Of a DNA stretch of 37,073 bases, positions 8,118 through 16,388 are shown piece by piece; position 1 is the stretch's first letter, and every line of letters begins with the position of its first letter. The stretch is from Flavobacterium sp. ACAM 123 (GTDB lineage: Bacteria; Bacteroidota; Bacteroidia; Flavobacteriales; Flavobacteriaceae). The notes under the pieces are model-generated. The model was not told the origin of the DNA. It ran no database searches and saw only the letters and a program-made list of their open reading frames with translations. The translations under genes were made by a program, and so were the position numbers. Location of the stretch: the NCBI RefSeq assembly GCF_000264055.1, contig NZ_AJXL01000032.1, positions 1 through 37,073 of the forward strand, given 5' to 3'.

Positions 8118-10559
8118 CTAAACTTTTCTATACAATTCGGTTTCTAAATCTCTAATGGCTTCTAGATACTGTTCTTTGTCTCCAAAACGGCTAATGATTT
8201 CTGTGGGTGATCCAAATACATCAAAAGGTCGAACTCTTAAAACATTAATATTCTCAATATTTTCGACGCCTTCATCAGCGTATTTATCCAATAAAGTTTC
8301 TAATACCTTACGAGCTTGTTCTTCGTATTTGGTAAAGTAATTACGTTTTTTAACATTGTTGGCTCTTTCCTTGCGGGTTAGAGGTTGTTGGTCATAAGCC
8401 ACATGACAAATCAAATCAAATAAATCTAACTCTCTATCAACAGCGTCGTACAAGGCTTCCACCATCACGCCCTGATCTTGCAATTCTTGAATAATAGCCT
8501 GTTTTTTATCTGCTTCATTCCAAGTCAACAAGAAATCATCTAAAGATGCATATTTCCCTTTGATAATTTGTTTAGTATAATCTTTTAAGCTGATCGTAAT
8601 CGGTTTTCCATTCGAATCAAAATACAACTCTCTGCTTATTAGCACTGAAACATCTACACCGTTAACGTATTGTTTAACTCTTTTTTTATAATCTCCGTCA
8701 GAACTTGGTTCTCTTACTTCAGGTTTTTCAATAATAATTTCTTCACCCGTAAGTTCGTCTATGATAGGATCAGGATCTATATATTCTTCATCAATTATAG
8801 TTTCTAAATCGGTATCTTCAGTAGTTGGTTTTACAACGATGGGATCACCATCAAAAGCGGGATCGGCAAAATTGTCTGTAGCATTTCTAAAATCCAATAT
8901 AGTAAAATACAATTTATTGAACTCTTCATTGATGCGAGTTCCACGCCCTACAATTTGCTTGAACTTAGTCATAGAATTGATGTTGGCATCTAACACAATT
9001 ACTTTACACGTCTGCGCATCAACACCAGTAGTCATCAACTCTGAAGTGGTTGCAATAACAGGATATTTTTCTTCGGGATTAATAAAGTTGTCCAACTCAC
9101 GTTTTCCTTCCTCATTATCACCTGTAATTTGCATCACGTATTTGTAATTTTCGGCAACCAAATCGGCATTGTGTCTAGCTATGGCATTTCGCATCCTTTC
9201 TGCATGATCGATATCCGAGCAGAATATAATGGTTTTCGCAAAACGGTCTAATCCTGTTAGGTATTCAGTAACTTTTTTGGCAATGACATCAGTTCGTTCG
9301 TCAATAACTAAAGTCCTATCGAAATCTTTACGATTGTAAATGCGATCTTCAATATCATTACCTTCTTTATCTGTTTTACCCTGTTCTGGACGGTAGCCTT
9401 CGGTGTCCACGTTCAAAGCCACACGAATGACTTTGTAAGGAGCTAAAAAGCCATCATCAATCCCTTGTTTGAGCGTATAAGTGTAAACAGCTTCACCAAA
9501 ATACTCCGTGTTGCTAGTTTCCTTTGTTTCTTTTGGTGTGGCGGTTAAACCAATATGAGTCGCTTGGTTGAAATACGTTAGAATTTCTCTCCAAGCACTA
9601 TCTTCTTTTGAGCTTCCTCTGTGGCACTCATCAATAACAATTAAATCAAAGAAATCAGGAGAGAAATCTTTATATGCATCTTCAATCCCTGGTTCGTTAT
9701 TGGTTAGACCTTGGTACAAGCCCAAGAATACTTCATACGCTTTATCCGAAGTATCAATTCCTCGTTTTTGATTGCTTATTAATTCTTCCTTGCCATTACT
9801 ATGACTAATGACTTTCTTTTTGATAACGGTCATTTTGTCTTTGAAATGCTTAAAATCTCCCTTTCGAGTTTGGTCTATTAAAGCCGTTCTATCTGCAAGG
9901 AACAAAATTCTTTTTTTGGCTCTTGATTTCCACAATCGGAAAATTATCTGAAATGCGGTATAGGTTTTCCCAGTACCCGTAGCCATAACTAAAATGATTC
10001 TGTTTTGCCCATTTGCAATAGCTTCAACCGTACGATTGATCGCAATTTGTTGGTAATACCTCGGTTTTCTGCCTGAACCGTCTGAAAAGTATTTTTGTAA
10101 AGCTATTGTTTCCCCTATCGGCGTTACAATACCTTTGTATTTTTTGTATTTCTCCCATATTAATTCAGGAGAAGGAAATTCGTCTAAGGATAGTTCTGTT
10201 TCGATACTTGAGTCAGAAGCTGTTCGATCATGGAATAAAAAACCATCACCATTACTGCTGAAAACACAAGGAATGTCAAGAATCGTCGCATAACCTAAAG
10301 CCTGTTGTATTCCAGAACGTATAGCATGTTTATTGTCTTTAGCTTCAATGACTGCAACAGGATTGTCTTGGTAATACAGAATGTAATCTGCACGTTTGCG
10401 CTCCCCACGAGATGTCAATTTACCTCTTACGTAGATTTTACCATCCGTAAAAAATACTTCTTCCAATATTTGCTTTTGTACGTCCCAACCTGCGCTTACC
10501 AAAGCAGGTGTGATAAACTTGGTACAGATGTCTCTTTCTGATAAATTCTTTTTATTCAT
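8118..10559 (-). CDS. hsdR: Type I restriction endonuclease motor/nuclease subunit
   Basis: An 813-residue HsdR of the EcoEI/type IB-like size class. The N-terminal nuclease domain shows Asp58 in RADYILYY and Glu72-x-Lys74 in VIEAKD. The SF2 translocase follows with Walker A ATGTGKT (193-199), DECH (310-313), a TATP motif (LTATPKET) and the helicase C-terminal block ending QIVGRGTRI. A C-terminal region after about residue 640 would contact the methylase. It uses ATP to translocate DNA and cut at a distance from unmethylated sites. It is the first gene of the operon. No clear TAnnTTTG box is visible within 100 bp upstream. The gene is intact. Confidence 0.95.
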   Translation of the reverse strand: MNKKNLSERDICTKFITPALVSAGWDVQKQILEEVFFTDGKIYVRGKLTSRGERKRADYILYYQDNPVAVIEAKDNKHAIRSGIQQALGYATILDIPCVFSSNGDGFLFHDRTASDSSIETELSLDEFPSPELIWEKYKKYKGIVTPIGETIALQKYFSDGSGRKPRYYQQIAINRTVEAIANGQNRIILVMATGTGKTYTAFQIIFRLWKSRAKKRILFLADRTALIDQTRKGDFKHFKDKMTVIKKKVISHSNGKEELISNQKRGIDTSDKAYEVFLGLYQGLTNNEPGIEDAYKDFSPDFFDLIVIDECHRGSSKEDSAWREILTYFNQATHIGLTATPKETKETSNTEYFGEAVYTYTLKQGIDDGFLAPYKVIRVALNVDTEGYRPEQGKTDKEGNDIEDRIYNRKDFDRTLVIDERTDVIAKKVTEYLTGLDRFAKTIIFCSDIDHAERMRNAIARHNADLVAENYKYVMQITGDNEEGKRELDNFINPEEKYPVIATTSELMTTGVDAQTCKVIVLDANINSMTKFKQIVGRGTRINEEFNKLYFTILDFRNATDNFADPAFDGDPIVVKPTTEDTDLETIIDEEYIDPDPIIDELTGEEIIIEKPEVREPSSDGDYKKRVKQYVNGVDVSVLISRELYFDSNGKPITISLKDYTKQIIKGKYASLDDFLLTWNEADKKQAIIQELQDQGVMVEALYDAVDRELDLFDLICHVAYDQQPLTRKERANNVKKRNYFTKYEEQARKVLETLLDKYADEGVENIENINVLRVRPFDVFGSPTEIISRFGDKEQYLEAIRDLETELYRKV

Positions 10560-10895
10560 TTTTACAAATATGTAGGAAATTCACTTTGCTAAGATATTGA
10601 AAAAATAAAGTTTATGAGTACGGTAAGACGTAAAGAAGTTAATTTTTTGATTTTTTACAGTTATTGTTTTCAAATAACAATATGAAATAAGTGGGCGACT
10701 ATACTTACACCGGTATCTTAAAACAATTCTCACTACTGCATTGTATTTGGATTAATGTAAAAAACGGTGTGTTTTTTATTGAATGTGTGACTTACTAACC
10801 TGCAAGTAAATACCGCTATTCTTGCCTCAAATAACTCCAAATACTTTTCCTTAAGTTCAACAGATAGAATAGAAACTTCAATTTCCAGTTTCTTA
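10560..10895. other. Intergenic region between fic and hsdR
   Basis: 336 bp that must hold the hsdR promoter. I could not pick a convincing -33/-7 pair. The part next to fic contains a coding-like remnant (separate entry, 10733-10901). The rest is AT-rich with no repeat or structured element that stands out. Confidence 0.5.
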
Positions 10896-10901
10896 TTACC
10901 A
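10733..10901 (-). pseudogene. Coding-like remnant without a start codon, downstream of fic
   Basis: On the minus strand a frame overlapping the end of fic stays open for about 56 codons (KKLEIEVSILSVELKEKYL, then a helical basic stretch) and ends in TAG at 10733-10735. The amino acid pattern is protein-like, an amphipathic Glu/Lys/Leu-rich helix, but there is no ATG, GTG or TTG in a sensible place and no family I recognise. It may be the tail of a gene lost when the island was assembled. Low confidence. Confidence 0.3.
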
Positions 10902-11999
10902 ATTAATTTTATATTTCACGCTTCGCCCTTCTCCTTCTCTAGTAAAAGCTCCGATTTCGAATAACAGTTGTAAATCTCTTGTTGCTGTTGCTTTTGATGT
11001 TTTGGTTAGGCCAATGTATTTTTTGGCAGTCATACCACCTTCAAAACTATGTTTCCCTTTTTCGGTCATTTTTTGAATCACTTTCAGTTGACGATCATTC
11101 AATTTATTTTTAAAACGATTAAAGTAAATTGCTTTTTCAATGACATAAAGGACTGTTTCTTTAACTTCTTTTTGAGCTTCTATCAAAATGGTAAAAAAGT
11201 AACGCAACCAGTTATTGACATCTTGTGTCCTTTGTGCGTGTTTTAGCGCTTCGTAATATTCTTTTTTATCTTCTTCAATTTTTTTTGAAATACTAATCAT
11301 TACAGGCTTTTCTAGAGTTTCTGCCAATGATTTCTCTGCCAATGCCCTACCAATTCTACCATTTCCGTCTTCAAATGGGTGCAAGGTTTCAAAATACAAA
11401 TGCACTAAAGCCGAGCGTAGCATTGCTCTTCCAATTTGTCCAATTTCGTGGTATGGAAAATTTTGATACCACTTTTCAAATTCGATTAAGAGTTTAGGAA
11501 AGTTTTTTGATGGAGGTGCTTCAAAATGGATTTCGATTTTTCCAGCTCGACCCGATATAATTTGCATAGTATTAGTACTGCTTCTCCACTCTCCTTCCTT
11601 TACCGTTTTATCGACCTTCATCAACGTTTGATGCCATGCTTTCAGCATTTGCAAGGTTAATGGAGTTTGGTAGTCATTTCTCACTTGCAGCATCAATTCT
11701 GATATTGCATTTGCTCTTTTATCTTTTGAGATACTTGTATTATCAGAAATGCCCAATTGTTTTTGTAAAGAGGACATTACATCTTCTCTACTAAAATACT
11801 CACCCTCAATTTCAGAAGTTTTTAGTGCTTCAGCAATAATTATTTGCAGAATTATTTCCTTTTTGTTGATTTCTGATACATTAACAAACAAGCCATTTAC
11901 TTCACCCAACTGGACGGCAAATTCTTGAAAGTAACTACTAAATTCATCGATTTTAAAATGAAAATTTGGGAATTCGTTATGTTGCCAGAAGTACTCCAT
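10896..11999 (-). CDS. Fic family protein (Fic/DOC AMP transferase-like) with N-terminal inhibitory motif and C-terminal winged helix
   Basis: A 367-residue Fic protein. The N-terminus (EYFWQHNEFPNFHF) resembles the DUF4172 domain. Thr61-x-x-x-Glu65-Gly66 fits the inhibitory helix motif [S/T]xxxE[G/N], where the Glu blocks ATP positioning. The catalytic loop HPFEDGNGRIGR (207-218) is complete, with the catalytic His207. The last 60 residues (GMTAKKYIGLTKTSKATATRDLQLL) look like a helix-turn-helix. Such proteins transfer AMP to a target protein or remove it, and the DNA-binding tail suggests autoregulation. This fits the palindromes around its promoter (11999-12073). It lies just upstream of the restriction operon, on the same strand. 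Confidence 0.9.
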   Translation of the reverse strand: MEYFWQHNEFPNFHFKIDEFSSYFQEFAVQLGEVNGLFVNVSEINKKEIILQIIIAEALKTSEIEGEYFSREDVMSSLQKQLGISDNTSISKDKRANAISELMLQVRNDYQTPLTLQMLKAWHQTLMKVDKTVKEGEWRSSTNTMQIISGRAGKIEIHFEAPPSKNFPKLLIEFEKWYQNFPYHEIGQIGRAMLRSALVHLYFETLHPFEDGNGRIGRALAEKSLAETLEKPVMISISKKIEEDKKEYYEALKHAQRTQDVNNWLRYFFTILIEAQKEVKETVLYVIEKAIYFNRFKNKLNDRQLKVIQKMTEKGKHSFEGGMTAKKYIGLTKTSKATATRDLQLLFEIGAFTREGEGRSVKYKINW

Positions 12000-12027
12000 G
12001 AGCCGTTTATTATTTTTAATCGGCTCA
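11999..12027. promoter_or_regulatory. Palindromic operator P1 overlapping the fic start codon
   Basis: An inverted repeat with arms TGAGCCGTTTA (11999-12009) and TAATCGGCTCA (12017-12027); 10 of 11 positions pair. It overlaps the fic ATG and lies just downstream of the -7 box. The same half-site recurs in P2 (12041-12073). Binding here would block transcription or translation start. The natural candidate regulator is the Fic protein's own C-terminal winged helix (inference). Confidence 0.65.
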
Positions 12028-12225
12028 AATATACAAAAATAATGAGCTGATTAAGTATTTTAATTGGCTCATTATTCTACTATACTCAAAGATATCATGA
12101 ATCTCCTTTGCTTGAATAAGTGTATTTGAAAAACTAAAGCACTCTACTTGCACTAGAAAAGGACTATCGATTAAGTCTGTTTTTTTAACTTTAATTAGTG
12201 TTTTTTGATTCGCACCACTAGCCAT
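12025..12225 (-). CDS. Small hypothetical ORF upstream of fic, doubtful
   Basis: 66 codons from ATG (MASGANQKTLIKVKKTDLID). The first 50 residues look like protein (FSFSNTLIQAKEIHDIFEYS). The last 15 run through the fic operator and promoter and look random. It may be the truncated remains of a gene whose 3' end was replaced by the fic regulatory region. I see no promoter and no recognised family. Confidence 0.3.
   Translation of the reverse strand: MASGANQKTLIKVKKTDLIDSPFLVQVECFSFSNTLIQAKEIHDIFEYSRIMSQLKYLISSLFLYI
12034..12041 (-). promoter_or_regulatory. -7 promoter box of fic
   Basis: The minus strand reads TATTTTTG, an exact match to the Bacteroidota -7 element TAnnTTTG, 34 bases upstream of the fic ATG. 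It is flanked on both sides by the palindromes P1 and P2, the geometry expected of a repressed promoter. Confidence 0.6.
12041..12073. promoter_or_regulatory. Palindromic operator P2 upstream of the fic promoter
   Basis: Inverted repeat with arms AATGAGCTGATTAA (12041-12054) and TTAATTGGCTCATT (12060-12073), 5 bases apart; 12 of 14 positions pair. With P1 it gives four half-sites of the form TGAGCyrATTA around one -7 box. It also overlaps the 3' end of the weak ORF at 12025-12225. Confidence 0.65.
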
Positions 12226-12984
12226 TTTGGATGGTATGTAAATACATTATTGCATTTTTTAACCGTATAAAATTTGCGCTAAACCAAATTTGATCATTAA
12301 AATTAGATTATCTAAACTAGCTTTTAGAGCTTCAAAAAAATTCAAATAAAAATACAAAATAAGTACTTTTCTTACAGCAAAAAAATTTATTTTAAAACGT
12401 AAAAAAACAGCAAAAAAAGGCTTATTTTTGATCATGCTAATTTCCGTAGAGCAATATAGCATGCCTAAAAAACCTTGTACCTCGTTTGTACCTCTAAACG
12501 CTAGAGCCCGCCAATACTGGTAAACTAAATTCCTGTATTGGGAAGTAGTTTTTTAGTACTCAGTCGTAGATTTTTATGTAATTCAAATAATAATTATTAG
12601 ACTGCCACTTCAGGCTATTCATTCCAAATCTCGGCGGTAATCGCTCAAGAAATATAAACCAGAAACAAGCTTAGTACGGTCGCTGTTTCTGGTTTTGTTC
12701 TTACGGACTATCTCTTGCGGCCTTTTCAATGTAAGGCGGAAGAGCACGCATCATCATCTCGTTTGTTCGATGATAATAATTATTGTGTCATTAGTTAAGT
12801 GGTCGCCTTTTTATTAATCGCAAATATTTTTCGCAGTCAAATGATTACGAAGTACAAACTACCTCAAAGTAATAAAAAGAATGAGCATCTGCTTTTTACA
12901 AGTATGGACTGCTGTCTTTGGTAGATTTTACTCAGTAAAAATAATAGTGGACCTGTATCTTATTTCTGACGTATCTTCATTTCT
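12226..12984. other. Long intergenic region containing structured element copy A
   Basis: No convincing gene. A purely low-complexity frame at 12259-12462 is rejected. A weak inverted repeat (ccaatac ... gtattgg) lies at about 12512-12540. The main content is the structured element at 12602-12745, which has a diverged copy at 15608-15755. The rest is AT-rich with no visible coding sense. Confidence 0.5.
12602..12745. ncRNA. Structured repeat element, copy A, with covarying hairpin
   Basis: Read on the minus strand, the hairpin 12656-12695 has arms AAACCAGAAAC and GTTTCTGGTTT (11 perfect pairs) around an 18-base loop that starts AGCGACCG and contains AAGCT. The flank at 12602-12619 (ctgccacttcaggctatt) is nearly identical to that of copy B. 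Compared with copy B, two pairs in the stem change on both sides while the loop motif is kept. This suggests selection on structure. The strand of any transcript is unknown; on the plus strand the hairpin is followed by TTTTGTTC and might act as a terminator. Confidence 0.55.
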
Positions 12985-14391
12985 TTAATTACAATCAAAT
13001 CTTTCAATTTGTAAGTCTACATTATTTTTGTGAATGTTAAGCTTTCTTGGGTTTTTCTGTGCAAAGGAAGAAATTAATTGCATGATGTAGTGGTTCGTTT
13101 TATAAGGTGTAATATATTCTTTTATTTCGGATAAGTCATTAATGGCTATATCAGAATCAATATAACCCATGCCGCTAAAGTGTCCATTTTCAACCCAAAT
13201 ATAGCTATTTTCGTCGTTGGTTCTGCCTTTATCAATTATAGCAAAACTTGGCCTACTATTTAAATAAAAATCGATTGCTGCTTGAATCTGATCATTGTGG
13301 AAATCACTATCTGGTAAATTTTCGCTACTCGTTTGCAATGGAGTCTCTCCGTCTGTAACACTGCCATATTTACAAAACCTTTGATCAATATTAAACTGTT
13401 TAGCGAGTTCCTGCAATAAATTTATTCCGTCGTAGATGGAATTAAAAGTTTCAATGCAACCTTGATTTTTTGCTAATTTTCCAATTGCCATGTAACGATA
13501 TCCGTTTCTAGCTTCATATTCAAATAATCCGTACTTTGGCTCAAATCGTTTTAGTGCTTTGTTATATTTTGGCCACAATTCTTTTATTTCAGTACATTCA
13601 AGCACTAATGCCATTAATTCGGTACCACATACCTCAAAAGTAATAGCGTGTATGTCTCGCAAGAAATTTTGTCTTTGCGCTGTAATTTTATGACCTGTAA
13701 AGTGTGATGCGACCCGTTTTTTTAAATTAACTGCCTTACCAATATAAATTACTTTATTGTGCTCATCATAAAAATAATACACACCTGGTTTTTCTGGTAG
13801 TAATTCAAAATCCTCTCGAGGAAGATTGGGTGGCAATCGTTGATCCTGAGATGTTTTTTTGATCATAACATCCATTTCTTTTTCAGTATCCCATGCTAAT
13901 AACCGAGTAAACAGGATCGCAGTGGCGTCAGCATCACCCCCAGCACGGTGGCGGTTATCTAATTCTATCCCTAGAGAATCACAAAGTCTCCCAAGACTAT
14001 AAGAGTCCATTCCTGGTTTTATTTTTCTGGCAGCTCTTACGGTACATAATTTTTTAGCAGTCCATTTGAGACCCGCTCTTTCTAATTCGTGACGAACGAA
14101 AGAATAATCAAAATTTACATTGTGAGCCACAAAGACACGGTCAGAAAGTAATTCAAAAACTTTATCTGAAATAGTATCAAATGCAGGAGCCTGCCTAACC
14201 ATTTCATTTGTAATTCCAGTCAATGCAAAAATAGCTGTAGGAATCTCTTTTTGGGGATTCACTAATGTTTCCCAGCGGTCAATGACTTTTGTTCCATCGT
14301 GTATTATTATAGCTATTTCGGTAATTCGGCTGTGACTAGCATTGCCACCGGTGGTTTCAATATCTACTATGGCGTATTCCAAATTTTTCAT
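12985..14391 (-). CDS. DnaQ-like 3'-5' exonuclease fused to a UvrC-type GIY-YIG nuclease domain
   Basis: A 468-residue two-domain nuclease. Residues 1-165 are a DEDDh exonuclease: Asp10 and Glu12 in IVDIETTGG, Asp95 in AHNVNFD, His148 and Asp153 in HRAGGDAD. This resembles the proofreading domain of DNA polymerase III epsilon. Residues 198-290 are a GIY-YIG domain (PGVYYF at 202-207, YIG at 216-218, Arg226) most like the UvrC N-terminus. The remainder (about 290-468) is not recognised. It lacks the UvrC C-terminal nuclease and helix-hairpin-helix parts. The combination is a known bacterial fusion thought to act in DNA repair, similar to Cho-type single-sided incision (inference). Its neighbours do not help. 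Confidence 0.9.
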   Translation of the reverse strand: MKNLEYAIVDIETTGGNASHSRITEIAIIIHDGTKVIDRWETLVNPQKEIPTAIFALTGITNEMVRQAPAFDTISDKVFELLSDRVFVAHNVNFDYSFVRHELERAGLKWTAKKLCTVRAARKIKPGMDSYSLGRLCDSLGIELDNRHRAGGDADATAILFTRLLAWDTEKEMDVMIKKTSQDQRLPPNLPREDFELLPEKPGVYYFYDEHNKVIYIGKAVNLKKRVASHFTGHKITAQRQNFLRDIHAITFEVCGTELMALVLECTEIKELWPKYNKALKRFEPKYGLFEYEARNGYRYMAIGKLAKNQGCIETFNSIYDGINLLQELAKQFNIDQRFCKYGSVTDGETPLQTSSENLPDSDFHNDQIQAAIDFYLNSRPSFAIIDKGRTNDENSYIWVENGHFSGMGYIDSDIAINDLSEIKEYITPYKTNHYIMQLISSFAQKNPRKLNIHKNNVDLQIERFDCN

Positions 14392-15316
14392 TATTTATGT
14401 ATTATGTATAGAATTCAGTGTTGTTTCTTATCGGATGAACAAAACCAAATGATTATTTTAATTCTTAATAAATTATTACTGTCAATTTCACGAACATCCA
14501 CCAACAATATTAAGTAGATACTAACTTAATAATACTGCTAAATTCTCTCTTCAATTTCATCAGGTGCTTCCGAAGGTCGACCTTCATACTTCACATAATG
14601 TCTTCTACAAATAATAAGAATCAGCTACCTTTTCCTGTGATTGTTCATGTTTAACTGTCATCGCTCTACTACTGTTTGAAAACAAAGACAGCGCAATGTT
14701 GTTACAATTTATAACAACAAAGGTAATAAAAAATGTTATGACCTATACTACATAAGATGTCTAAAATGAGAAAACAAATGCTATTTTAAAAATAAATTTT
14801 TGACTTCATTTGGCAACTAGTGACAATCAAAACTATGTAAAGAACAGTTCCAATATTTGTTTTCCATACTAAATTAGAAACTTTTTAACCTTATCATCAT
14901 TCTTTTCCCAAACATGATTGTTACTAGTCCTACTCATCTATATTAATTTCACTACCGTATGCAATATCAAAAGAATCCCTGTCTTTGATAGCGCTAATTT
15001 CTATAAAGTACCATAGCTAGTTTTGAAAAAGTCGTTCCTTTTTTATTCCTACATACTTCATAGCCGCAACTGCTGGCTATACTAATTCCCGTATTAAAAA
15101 ATTAAATTCGGTGGCTGATTTGTCGATTCAGCTTAATTATAAAAAATAACAGCTTAAATTTTTATAATAAAATTTGCTGCTTGAACGTAAAACAAACCAT
15201 AATTGCAAGTAATGCTAAAACCAAAAAAATTTAATATTGAGATATTTTTAACATAATATTACTAGGCCATCATTAGCAAAATCCTATTTTTGTGTTTTTA
15301 ATTTAACACAAAACAA
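14392..15316. other. Gene-poor region between the exonuclease fusion and the histone-like gene
   Basis: 925 bp without a supported gene. A minus-strand TACCTTTG at 14718-14725 matches the -7 consensus and could start a leader for the exonuclease gene 330 bp downstream. Behind it a short protein-like frame around 14540-14610 (RRHYVKYEGRPSEAPDEIEE) ends before any stable start codon can be assigned. It is probably a decayed gene. The remainder is AT-rich and shows nothing. Confidence 0.4.
15285..15292 (+). promoter_or_regulatory. -7 promoter box of the histone-like gene
   Basis: TATTTTTG matches TAnnTTTG and ends 24 bases before the ATG at 15317. I do not see a clear -33 TTG at the usual spacing. 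Confidence 0.5.
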
Positions 15317-15493
15317 ATGAAAGAATTAGTAGCAAAGATTAACGCTGAGTTTGAAGCATTTACTGCAGAAACAGAATCTTTAATTGACAAAGGAGTAAAA
15401 GCTGCTGGAGCAAGAGCGCGTAAGTCAACTTTAGAAATGGAAAAATTATTAAAGGAATTTAGAAAACTTTCTATCGAAGAGTCTAAAAAATAA
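15317..15493 (+). CDS. Hc1-type histone H1-like DNA-binding protein (58 aa)
   Basis: A complete 58-codon gene starting MKELVAKINAEFEAFTAE and ending FRKLSIEESKK. The size, the N-terminal KELVAKINAE helix, the central AAGARARKSTLEMEKLL and the lysine-rich end match the very short histone H1-like (Hc1) proteins of Flavobacteriia. These bind DNA and help organise the nucleoid. It has its own promoter box at 15285-15292, a leader of about 20 bases, and stands alone. Low-complexity but clearly coding; intact. Confidence 0.85.
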   Translation: MKELVAKINAEFEAFTAETESLIDKGVKAAGARARKSTLEMEKLLKEFRKLSIEESKK

Positions 15494-15607
15494 TTACCCT
15501 TTATACAAATCTCCTTTATTTATTTTAGGTCTTTTGTCTTTTATTCGATTGAGTCGTATTCAAGCGGAATTTGCTTTGAAAATAGCTGTATGGTAATAGT
15601 CACGAGG

Positions 15608-15755
15608 CTGCCATTTCAGGCTATTAACTACAAGTCCGCAGGAATCGCCCTGAAAACATAAACCCAAAACGAGCTTCCCCCGGTCGCTATTTTGGGTTTT
15701 GTTTTATCTGGGCTTCTTCCCTCGCGGGCTTTCCGCTACTATCCTGGATAGAAAG
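15608..15755. ncRNA. Structured repeat element, copy B, with covarying hairpin
   Basis: Second copy of the element at 12602. The minus-strand hairpin 15660-15699 has arms AAACCCAAAAT and GTTTTGGGTTT around an 18-base loop beginning AGCGACCG and keeping AAGCT. Relative to copy A, one A-T pair has become C-G, one G-C pair has become A-T, and the closing C-G has become T.G. Both hairpins are exactly 40 bases. The flank ctgccatttcaggctatt is at 15608-15625. A second conserved patch (gcgggctttccgc) lies at about 15724-15736. I infer a family of structured RNAs or a mobile palindromic element. Confidence 0.55.
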
Positions 15756-15818
15756 AGGCATAATTAACCAGTCTTTTTATTCCATCATAATTGTTGTTAT
15801 TTTAATAAATCAATTGTC

Positions 15819-16064
15819 CTATCTTGGATTAATCGAAACGGGTAAAGCATTTTTAGCCACTCTGTAACTCGCCTTGATTTCTTTTTCTCTCCCCATGGCG
15901 TCACCTATCATTTGGAAATGTCCATAATAAATCATTTTTTACAAAATATATTTGGACGAAAAGCAAATTGGCGGTTTTTTCTCCATGTGTTCCGTAATTC
16001 TTTGAGGTAAGTTTGATGTTAATCCGGTATACAACAGAGTATATTATTTGTTAGTTATGATGTC
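15819..16064 (-). pseudogene. GIY-YIG endonuclease (UPF0213-like) pseudogene
   Basis: One minus-strand frame reads DIITNK, stop, YTLLYTGLTSNLPQRITEHM, ... FSSKYIL, stop, KMIYYGHFQMIGDAMGREKE, IKASYRVAKNALPVSINPR and ends in TAG at 15819-15821. This follows the pattern of the small GIY-YIG proteins: the YTG of the second motif, a conserved R..EH, SKY and AxxREK. The two stops are in frame (TAA at 16044-16046 and another after SSKYIL), so point mutations killed it. There is no intact start: the 5' end runs into the TTA microsatellite. Confidence 0.8.
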
Positions 16065-16092
16065 AAAAATATTGTTTTTATTTAGTTCCTAT

Positions 16093-16132
<40 letters not shown>

Positions 16133-16388
16133 CTAAGGAAGAAGCAAGCTGTCACAGCCAGTTTGTCAACTCAACTTGCCTCTCCGTGCTAAGTAATTGC
16201 CTTTTTCCGTCGCAATAACTCCGTTTGTTGCTATCATCGAGACAGCTGAAGCAATCAGATCCTGCCGCTCAAATTTGTTAGTTCAACCGTTGTGCTCGCA
16301 TTAGTGTGAAATGGCATACATCGAACTGCGATTTCTTACCGTTCCAATCTTTTTTAACTCTTGTCGATTAAGGCACTACGCTTTATTT

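Noticed and set aside
12259..12462. 67-codon minus-strand frame (Phe/Leu/Ile-rich)
   Set aside because: Composition follows the AT-rich background, no start signal or family, and no conservation cue; treated as non-coding.
12602..12745. Integron attC site
   Set aside because: No GTTRRRY/RYYYAAC core pair at the ends and no integrase in the window; the covarying hairpin fits a structured element better.
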